Positions 6,610-11,479 of a DNA stretch of 11,479 bases are shown here, in pieces. Each line of letters starts with the position of its first letter. Positions within the stretch are counted from its first letter, which is position 1. The notes under the pieces were generated by a model. The model did no database searches. It had not been told where the DNA came from and saw only the letters and a program-made list of their open reading frames with translations. The translations under genes and the position numbers were made by a program. Source of the DNA: an uncultured Bacilli bacterium (GTDB lineage: Bacteria > Bacillota_I > Bacilli_A > RF39 > UBA660); the NCBI GenBank assembly GCA_944363995.1, contig CALVVV010000039.1:1-11479 (forward strand), in the 5' to 3' direction.

Positions 6610-7642
6610 AGATAGTTTCAATATGTTCTAAAACTTTGTGGAAATCTGGATTGTTTCCTCTTAAAACTGATAATTCATTTGTGAATAATTGTAACATTAT
6701 AGCAGAAGTAAATATTGCATATTTATCTTCAACATCATAATATAATGCATAATCAGCTTCGTTTTTAATTTCTTGGTTGTTAGTGAAAGCAATTGTTTTC
6801 GCATTTAAATATTTTAAATCTTTAATCATTTTAACAATGTTATCGTTTGTAACTTTATCAATTCCAAATAAAATTGTTGGTGTTTTTTCGCTTACCATTA
6901 CGATTGGACCGTGATAAAATTCACTACAAGGATAAGCGTGAACTGGATAATGTGAAGTTTCTTTTATTTTTAAGGCTAATTCCATAGCAAGAGATAAATC
7001 TTTTCCTCTAGCTATTACTAAAGTGTTTTCTGCATCTTTTAAAACAGGTACTAATTGTTTAATTTCTTCATAATGACTTAAACCTTCATTTAAAGCATTA
7101 ATTACTTTTTCATCTTCTAATTTTAAATCATCATTACCAGTTAATTCATAAATTAATGAAATTAATAAATATAATGAAGAAGTATATGTTTTAGTAGCAG
7201 CATAAGATACAGCTTCATCGACATCATTACATAAATTATATTTACATTCATTAGCAATAATTGATCCTTTTGTATTAGTAATACCTAAAGTAAATGCATT
7301 ACATTTATTAGCTTTTTCAACTACTTTACAAATATCCTTTCCTTTTCCTGATTGACTTATAGCAATAACTAAAGTTTTACTTAAATCAACCTCACCATCA
7401 TAAACTGTGAATACTGAAGGTGTAGCAATACTTACAGGTAAGTGGTAGTATAATTGGAATAAATATTTTGCTAACATACCACTATGTAATGAAGTACCAC
7501 GTGCTGCAATTAAAATATTAGTTGGTTTAAATTCTTTAATTTTTTGACCAATTTCTTTAATTAATTCACGATTAGTATTCATACATCTTTTGATTAACTC
7601 TGGTTGTGCTTTAATTTCACTTAACATAACTGTTTCTTTCAT
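6608..7642 (-). CDS. Double-SIS-domain amino-sugar-phosphate deaminase/isomerase (NagB-II/AgaS-like)
   Basis: SIS-domain enzymes of this type act on amino-hexose phosphates, for example deaminating glucosamine-6-phosphate (NagB-II) or galactosamine-6-phosphate (AgaS). The 344-residue product has two SIS domains without the glutaminase domain of GlmS, so ammonia is more likely released than fixed. It opens with MLSEIKAQPELIKRC, as in this group. The first domain has AARGTSLHSG (46-55) and AISQSGKGKD (94-103). The second has VIARGKDLSLAMELALKIKE (209-228), with Glu228 at the catalytic Glu position, and EFYHGP (241-246). The start has AGGAGGT 5 bases upstream. It converges on the PTS operon; with a GalNAc-type transporter alongside, the natural guess is conversion of the imported sugar phosphate to a keto-sugar phosphate. 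Fructosamine deglycase (FrlB-like) activity is an alternative. Confidence 0.85.
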   Translation of the reverse strand: MKETVMLSEIKAQPELIKRCMNTNRELIKEIGQKIKEFKPTNILIAARGTSLHSGMLAKYLFQLYYHLPVSIATPSVFTVYDGEVDLSKTLVIAISQSGKGKDICKVVEKANKCNAFTLGITNTKGSIIANECKYNLCNDVDEAVSYAATKTYTSSLYLLISLIYELTGNDDLKLEDEKVINALNEGLSHYEEIKQLVPVLKDAENTLVIARGKDLSLAMELALKIKETSHYPVHAYPCSEFYHGPIVMVSEKTPTILFGIDKVTNDNIVKMIKDLKYLNAKTIAFTNNQEIKNEADYALYYDVEDKYAIFTSAIMLQLFTNELSVLRGNNPDFHKVLEHIETI

Positions 7643-7722
7643 ATTTTACCTCCTATAATTATAATAACACATTTATGGTTAACTTTCTAATTTTTCTTAT
7701 AAAAAATATCAAAATATGTAAA

Positions 7723-7746
7723 TATAATAGTAAAAAATGATATAAT
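7723..7746 (+). promoter_or_regulatory. Candidate -10 boxes for the RhuM gene
   Basis: Two perfect TATAAT hexamers (7723-7728 and 7741-7746) lie 60-85 bases upstream of the rhuM-like ATG in the divergent intergenic region 7643-7806. Neither has a convincing -35 at 16-18 bp, and the region is so AT-rich that chance matches are likely. Confidence 0.3.
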
Positions 7747-7781
7747 AAATCCATATGTGTAGTTTTATATATAAGAAAATA

Positions 7782-7796
7782 TCTATTATTAATAGA
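7782..7796. repeat. 15-bp palindrome immediately before the RhuM ribosome binding site
   Basis: TCTATTA-T-TAATAGA is a perfect 7-bp inverted repeat around one central base, and its last base begins the AAGGAGG of the RhuM gene (7796-7802). A palindrome at this spot could be an operator bound by the protein encoded downstream, or a weak hairpin affecting translation. All but two of its fifteen bases are A or T, so chance is a real alternative. Confidence 0.35.
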
Positions 7797-7806
7797 AGGA
7801 GGTTTT

Positions 7807-8817
7807 ATGAATTTAAATACATTAAAAGATTTAATTTTATATCAAAGTGAAAATGGCAATGTCCAAGTTGAAGTTTTATATGAAAATGAAAATTTTTGGC
7901 TTACGCAAAAAACAATGGCTGAATTATTTAATGTAGCTGAAAACAATATTACATATCATTTGCAAAATATTTTTAAAAGTGGTGAATTAGATAAAAATTC
8001 AGTTACTCAAAAAATTAGAGTAACTGCCACTGATGGCAAGAATTATAATACAAATTTCTATAGTTTAGATGCTATTATTGCTGTTGGATATCGCGTTAAT
8101 TCAAAGGAAGCAACTGCTTTTAGAATATGGGCTACTAATACCTTAAAAGAATATATTAAAAAAGGTTTTGTATTAAATACTGAATTTTTAAAAAATGGCC
8201 CAAGATTTGGAAAAGATTATTTTGATGAATTATTAGTTAAAATAAAAGAGATTCGGGCTAGTGAAAGAAGATTTTATCAAAAAATCACTGATATTTATAA
8301 AGAATGTAGTTATGATTATGATAAAAATAGTGAAATAACAAAAGAATTTTATAAAAATGTTCAAAATAAATTGCATTTTGCAATTACTGGAATGACTGCA
8401 CCTGAAATTATATATAATAGGGCTGATGCTAAAAAAGATAATATGGGGCTTCAAACTTGGAAGAATGCTCCTCGTGGTAAGATATTAGAAACGGATGTTG
8501 TTGTTGCTAAAAATTATTTGTCTAAAGAAGAAATAACTGAATTAAATAATTTAGTATCTATGTATTTAGATTTTGCAGAAAGACAAGTTAAATTAGGTCA
8601 TATTATATCTATGCAAGAATGGAAAGATAAATTAGAAATGTTTTTAAATTTAAATGAATATAACATTTTAAAAGATAATGGTAAAATAAAAAGAGAAATA
8701 GCAAACAAACTAGCATTAGATGAATATGAAAAATATCGAGTAGTGCAAGATGAAAAATATATATCTGATTTTGATGAATTATTAATTGAAACCAAAAATA
8801 TAGAAATTAATGAATAA
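7807..8817 (+). CDS. RhuM-family protein (virulence RhuM family)
   Basis: The RhuM family is named from a Salmonella pathogenicity-island gene; its biochemical role is not established. It is common in mobile and defence regions. The 336-residue product begins with a DNA-binding-like module (about 10-125) carrying FWLTQKTMAELF (30-41), NIFKSGELD (54-62), FYSLDAIIAVGYRVNSK (84-100), FRIWATNTLKEY (105-116) and KKGFVLN. The C-terminal part (about 140-336) is the helical RhuM domain with EIRASERRFYQKITDIY (148-164), TGMTAPEIIYNRADAKK (194-210), NYLSKEEITELNNLVSMYLD (236-255) and FDELL at the end. It appears full length. The ATG has AAGGAGG 4 bases upstream. It stands alone, divergent from the SIS gene and convergent with the ABC permease. 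Its N-terminal module is clearly related to that of the RhuM-Fic protein at 10365-11300. Confidence 0.88.
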   Translation: MNLNTLKDLILYQSENGNVQVEVLYENENFWLTQKTMAELFNVAENNITYHLQNIFKSGELDKNSVTQKIRVTATDGKNYNTNFYSLDAIIAVGYRVNSKEATAFRIWATNTLKEYIKKGFVLNTEFLKNGPRFGKDYFDELLVKIKEIRASERRFYQKITDIYKECSYDYDKNSEITKEFYKNVQNKLHFAITGMTAPEIIYNRADAKKDNMGLQTWKNAPRGKILETDVVVAKNYLSKEEITELNNLVSMYLDFAERQVKLGHIISMQEWKDKLEMFLNLNEYNILKDNGKIKREIANKLALDEYEKYRVVQDEKYISDFDELLIETKNIEINE

Positions 8818-8824
8818 ATTTGTT

Positions 8825-8850
8825 AAAAAAGAGTTAGTTTTTTACTAACT
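8825..8850 (-). terminator. Terminator of the ABC permease gene, possibly bidirectional
   Basis: On the minus strand AGTTAGT, a 5-nt A loop and ACTAACT (8850-8832) are followed after one base by TTTTTT (8830-8825). The permease TAA stop (8836-8834) lies in the 3' arm. In the plus direction the hairpin is followed by TCTTTTC, which may also help end the RhuM transcript arriving from the other side. Confidence 0.75.
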
Positions 8851-9619
8851 TCTTTTCTATTAATAAAACTAAATAATACATAATAACTGCTACTATACAT
8901 AAAATAATTGTTCCCGTAATAACTAAGTCTAAATTAAATACTTGTGAACCATACATAATTAAATAACCAATACCTTCTTTTGATACTAAAAATTCACCCA
9001 TAATAACGCCAATTAAAGACATACTTATATTTACTTTAAAACAACTAATAATATTAGGTAAGGTAGCAGGCAATATTAATTTTGTATATATTTGTCGTTT
9101 GTTTGCCTTAAATGTTTGCATCAACTTTACTTTGATTGAATCGACACTAATAAACCCTTGATAAACATTAATTATAGTAATAATAGTAGATATTAATAGA
9201 GCCATAACAATAATTGATTGCATACCTGCACCTACCCATATAATTAATATTGGTCCTAATGCTACTTTAGGTAGACTATTTAAAACTGTCAAATAAGGAT
9301 CTATTACTTTTGCTAAAAATTTATTCCACCACATTAAACTTGCTATCAAAATACCTAGTAAAGTACCTAATAGAAAACTGATAAATGTTTCATAGATAGT
9401 TATAAAAATATGATTGTACAAATTATTAGCACTATGTAGACTAATTAGACATTCAATTACTTTTTTAGGAGATGAAAAAATAAATGGATTAATTATTTTA
9501 TAATCAGATAATAATTGCCAAATAATAATAAATAAAATTAAAATACTAATTTGTGTTATTTTAATTAAAAGATTATTTCTTTTAATTTTTTTTAAATAAT
9601 TTATATGTTCCTTAGTCAT
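8834..9619 (-). CDS. ABC transporter permease, SsuC/TauC/ThiX-type importer family
   Basis: This is the membrane subunit of an ATP-driven importer of the nitrate/sulfonate/taurine/thiamine-precursor group. The 261-residue product has about six membrane helices, the first at 20-38 after a Lys-rich cytoplasmic start. Family marks are NPFIFSSPKKVIE (44-56), NSLPKVALGPILIIWVG (114-130), and the EAA-like loop that docks on the ATPase, MQTFKANKRQIYTKLILPAT (167-186). This is followed by MGEFLVSKEGIGYLI (207-221). Length is normal and the reading frame intact. Its ATG overlaps the stop of the upstream ATPase gene by 8 bases. Because that ATPase is truncated and no substrate-binding protein is in the window, the transporter is probably non-functional here. 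The substrate cannot be told from this subunit. Confidence 0.9.
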   Translation of the reverse strand: MTKEHINYLKKIKRNNLLIKITQISILILFIIIWQLLSDYKIINPFIFSSPKKVIECLISLHSANNLYNHIFITIYETFISFLLGTLLGILIASLMWWNKFLAKVIDPYLTVLNSLPKVALGPILIIWVGAGMQSIIVMALLISTIITIINVYQGFISVDSIKVKLMQTFKANKRQIYTKLILPATLPNIISCFKVNISMSLIGVIMGEFLVSKEGIGYLIMYGSQVFNLDLVITGTIILCIVAVIMYYLVLLIEKKLVKN

Positions 9620-9953
9620 AATCGATCTCTTTCCATATTAAATCATAATAATAAGCAAATTCTTTTGCTTTTCGATTATTAATTGGCGTGCTTTTGTCAG
9701 TTAATTTAATGTCAATTATTTTTTTTATAACACTAGGTCTTTTTGATAAAACAATAATTCTATCAGCCATACTTATTGCTTCGGAAATATCGTGGGTAAC
9801 CATTATTGCTGATTTTTTTTCCTTTTTAATAATGTTATAAACATCATCTGATACTTTTAATCTCGTTTGATAATCTAAGGCGCTGAATGGTTCATCTAAT
9901 AAAAGAATATCAGGTTTAGTAGCAAGTGTTCTAATTAAAGCTACTCTTTGAAT
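9612..9953 (-). pseudogene. ABC transporter ATPase, 5'-truncated remnant (SsuB/ThiZ-type)
   Basis: The remnant reads, from about 9950 down, QRVALIRTLATKPDILLLDE, then PFSALD (Walker B and D loop), IMVTHDISEAISMADRIIVL (H-loop His) and a C-terminal tail ending at 9612. An intact ATPase of this family is about 240-260 residues; only the last 113 or so remain. The N-terminal part with Walker A and the LSGG signature is missing: homology stops at the Gln before RVAL, and an in-frame stop lies at 9954-9956. Only a short internal frame from GTT-preceding ATG (9803) could still be read, without ATP-binding capacity. The break abuts sequence of a different character leading to a recombinase gene, which points to disruption by insertion or deletion. 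Confidence 0.9.
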
Positions 9954-9955
9954 TT

Positions 9956-10114
9956 AGTGAAGACACTTTTTTTCATTTTTCTTTATTTTATAAGGGTTTG
10001 CTTGATACCTGATTCAAGCATATTTTTTAACCTTTAAGGAACATATTTTATTAAAGTTTAACTTTTAAGTTTTGTTTTATATAGGTTTAAAGTGTGTGTT
10101 CTAATGCAACCTAT
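9956..10114. other. Spacer with inverted repeats between the ATPase break and the BRO-like gene
   Basis: This non-coding stretch starts where ATPase homology ends. It holds AGTG-AAGA-CACT followed by seven T (9956-9973), a 7-bp hairpin TGCTTGA/TCAAGCA with an 8-nt loop (9999-10020) followed on the plus strand by TATTTTTT, and a 7-bp inverted repeat ATAGGTT/AACCTAT (10081-10087 and 10108-10114) followed by GTTTTTT. The T tracts all favour plus-strand termination, although the flanking genes are on the minus strand. It could contain the left end of a mobile element; I cannot define the boundary exactly. Confidence 0.4.
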
Positions 10115-10123
10115 GTTTTTTAG

Positions 10124-10372
10124 TTATTTCTTATTAGAATTATTTATTATTTCTGATATTTTATTTTTAATCCATTCTTCAGAATATCCCATTGCTCTCC
10201 AAGCATTTATTGATCTTTCTACTATTAAAGATGGATCAAATAATTCGTCAATTCTTTCACTACCTAATTTAGCTAACCAATCTTTTATTTCATTATTGCC
10301 ATTGCTATTAATTATTTGGTAAAAATCATCTGGTGTCATATCTTTTAAATTTTTTGTTAATTCATTATTCAT
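10124..10372 (-). CDS. Small BRO/DinD-like protein, 82 aa, partner of RhuM-Fic
   Basis: The 82-residue product contains DWLAKLGSERIDELFDPSL (31-49) and INAWRAMGYSEEWIKNKI (55-72). From memory this resembles a conserved segment found inside larger BRO-N/antirepressor or DNA-damage-inducible-type proteins (WLxxxGxERIDEIxDPExAIxRA..GYSxEWI), here as a free-standing small protein without the BRO DNA-binding domain. This family link is my recollection and not a search result. Its ATG (10372-10370) overlaps the stop of the RhuM-Fic gene by 8 bases (ATGAATAA) and has no own Shine-Dalgarno, so it is likely made by translational coupling. A small protein in an overlapping gene beside a Fic/Doc enzyme fits an antitoxin or regulator, but that role is inference. 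It could also be a decayed fragment of a longer gene. Confidence 0.65.
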   Translation of the reverse strand: MNNELTKNLKDMTPDDFYQIINSNGNNEIKDWLAKLGSERIDELFDPSLIVERSINAWRAMGYSEEWIKNKISEIINNSNKK

Positions 10373-11300
10373 TATTTAAGAAATTCATTACTAAATCAAT
10401 TAGTATATCTTTCTCTTTAGGATTAGATTGGGCTATAAGTAGGGTAATTGCAACAAGTGTATTATTATCAATAACTTGTCCATTTTCATTATAAAGAATA
10501 TTATAAAATTCTAGGAAATATATAAATAGTGTCGCAGCAATTCTTTTATTACCATCTATAAATGTATGATTTTTAGTAATTAAATACAAGAAATTTGCGG
10601 CTTTTTCTTCTATTGTAGGGTATAAGTCTTTTCCATCAAAAGACCCGTATATAGTGCCTATAATTGCTTGTAAACCTTTATTTCTTTCTAGGGCAAATAA
10701 ATCACTATCACTATTAAATTTAAGTTTACTAATTATATCCATACAATCTTCATAAGTTATTTTATTATTGTTTATTGTCCCATTAGGTTTAGATATTCTT
10801 TTATGATCATAATCATCAAGTAAATTTAAAGCATTTGAATAATTATTTATAACTTTAATTATTTCTTGTGCTTCACTACCATTTAATTTTTCATCAATTC
10901 TTCCTGCAATATCAATTAATTTAATTGTTTTTTCAAGATATTCTAATCTCTTTTGATTAACTGCATAACCTTTAATCAAATAATCTTTTAAAATTTTGTT
11001 AGCCCATTTTCTAAAAATAATACCATTTTTAGATTTAACACGATAACCAACACTTATGATAACATCTAAACTATAAAAAGAAACAGGTTTATCTGAATTA
11101 GGAATTTGCATTTTTTGCAAATTGCTTTCCATGTCTAATTCATTTTCGGTAAAAATATTTTTAATATGTCTTGATATAACACCAATGTTTCTATCAAATA
11201 ATCTAGCCATTTGCTCTTGAGTAAGCCAAACAGTTTCATCTTTCATATTTACTTCTAATTTTACATCTTGGTTTTCAAAAAGTATAATTTCATTCTTCAT
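10365..11300 (-). CDS. RhuM-type DNA-binding-like module fused to a Fic/Doc domain
   Basis: Fic/Doc enzymes transfer AMP or phosphate groups to target proteins; Doc-type members act as toxins that modify translation factors. The 311-residue product begins with the RhuM N-terminal module: VWLTQEQMARLFDR (24-37), NIFTENELD (48-56), FYSLDVIISVGYRVKSK (75-91), FRKWANKILKDYLIKGYAVN (96-115). A linker helix follows (about 116-160). The Fic/Doc domain has LFALERNKGLQAIIGTIYGS (201-220), DLYPTIEEKAANFLYLI (225-241) and the active-site motif HTFIDGNKR (245-253). It has Lys252 after Asn, as in Doc (HxFxDANKR), rather than the GNGR of AMP-transferring Fic. All core motif residues are present. The start has AGGAGG 6 bases upstream (11307-11312). 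It overlaps the small gene downstream and follows a recombinase gene by 50 bases, so it looks like element cargo. No inhibitory (S/T)xxxE(G/N) helix is evident in the protein itself. Confidence 0.92.
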   Translation of the reverse strand: MKNEIILFENQDVKLEVNMKDETVWLTQEQMARLFDRNIGVISRHIKNIFTENELDMESNLQKMQIPNSDKPVSFYSLDVIISVGYRVKSKNGIIFRKWANKILKDYLIKGYAVNQKRLEYLEKTIKLIDIAGRIDEKLNGSEAQEIIKVINNYSNALNLLDDYDHKRISKPNGTINNNKITYEDCMDIISKLKFNSDSDLFALERNKGLQAIIGTIYGSFDGKDLYPTIEEKAANFLYLITKNHTFIDGNKRIAATLFIYFLEFYNILYNENGQVIDNNTLVAITLLIAQSNPKEKDILIDLVMNFLNNE

Positions 11301-11332
11301 ATATTGCCTCCTTTACTATGTAATAGGAATTA

Positions 11333-11356
11333 GAATAGAGAAGGGTATCTCTATTC
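11333..11356. repeat. Perfect 9-bp hairpin at the end of the recombinase gene
   Basis: GAATAGAGA (11333-11341) and TCTCTATTC (11348-11356) are exact reverse complements around a 6-nt loop. The recombinase stop (11353-11351) lies in one arm. No T tract follows on either strand, so it is not a standard terminator. It sits 20-43 bases ahead of the RhuM-Fic Shine-Dalgarno and could attenuate read-through or serve as a protein-binding site. Confidence 0.6.
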
Positions 11357-11479
11357 AAAATTCCATTTAATTTGAATATCTCTACTTTTGGTTTCAACTC
11401 TCAACTTTCCAATATAAATTTTATCAATAAATTCATCAACAATAACTCTATTTAATTCTTCTAATTTTTGGTATTTACT
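11351..11479 (-). CDS. Site-specific serine recombinase, C-terminal end (partial at window edge)
   Basis: Only the last 42 codons are in the window; the frame is open to the edge and the 5' part lies beyond 11479. The visible residues, LNRVIVDEFIDKIYIGKL then RDIQIKWNFE, match the way many large serine recombinases of Firmicutes mobile elements end: a helix with (E)LIDKIxV followed by a short beta segment of the form (K/R)xIxIxYNF. Such enzymes excise and integrate elements. The catalytic Ser domain cannot be checked here, so this is an identification from a short tail. The gene is upstream of, and in the same direction as, the RhuM-Fic and 82-residue genes. Confidence 0.7.
   Translation of the reverse strand, partial: SKYQKLEELNRVIVDEFIDKIYIGKLRVETKSRDIQIKWNFE

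Noticed and set aside
10092..10322. Plus-strand open frame, 76 codons, hydrophobic
   Set aside because: It lies antisense to the 82-residue gene; its hydrophobic residues come from reading that gene's complement, and the minus-strand protein has recognisable motifs.
1..11479. CRISPR array, riboswitch, tRNA or rRNA genes
   Set aside because: No regularly spaced direct repeats, no conserved riboswitch core and no complete tRNA cloverleaf were seen; the only RNA gene is the tmRNA 3' end.

Overview
The window is very AT-rich DNA of the kind found in low-GC Firmicutes, in small-genome or gut Bacilli relatives or Mollicutes-like lineages. TGG is used for Trp and no gene needs TGA read as Trp, so the standard code fits. 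Shine-Dalgarno sites are strong (GGAGG) and genes are tightly packed. Several Rho-independent terminators enclose the stop codon of the gene they end. The lineage is inferred from composition and gene families only.

Layout. (1) Positions 1-148 hold the 3' end of tmRNA (ssrA) and its terminator. A small unrecognised gene (182-436) follows. (2) On the minus strand, 497-1428 is a UV-damage endonuclease gene (uvsE) split by a one-base frameshift. (3) On the plus strand, 1559-6567 is one compact operon: HPr, Enzyme I, then the IIB, IIC, IID and IIA proteins of a mannose-family PTS resembling the N-acetylgalactosamine (Aga) type, then a HAD phosphatase. It carries every protein of the relay from PEP to sugar, with most junctions overlapping. 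The HPr has Glu at the position of regulatory Ser46. (4) Converging on it, 6608-7642 encodes a two-SIS-domain amino-sugar-phosphate isomerase/deaminase, a likely next step for the imported sugar.

(5) From 7807 the window changes to accessory content. A RhuM-family gene (7807-8817) is followed by a minus-strand ABC importer remnant: an intact permease (8834-9619) and an ATPase cut off 5' at about 9950, inside its signature motif and without Walker A. Just past the break, also on the minus strand, lie a short inverted-repeat-rich spacer, an 82-residue BRO-like small gene (10124-10372), a RhuM-Fic/Doc fusion (10365-11300), and the last 42 codons of what looks like a large serine recombinase (11351-11479, running off the edge). 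The simplest reading is a serine-recombinase mobile element inserted in the ABC ATPase gene, with the RhuM-Fic pair as cargo.

How the genes work together. HPr and EI feed phosphate from PEP to IIA, IIB and the IIC/IID channel, which imports and phosphorylates an amino sugar. The SIS enzyme would deaminate or isomerise the product, and the HAD protein may dephosphorylate an intermediate. The deacetylase, kinase and aldolase of a complete Aga pathway are not in the window. The two RhuM-domain proteins share an N-terminal module of about 95 residues but have unrelated C-terminal halves, so the RhuM-Fic plus small-protein pair is the best candidate here for an undescribed toxin/antitoxin-like or defence module.
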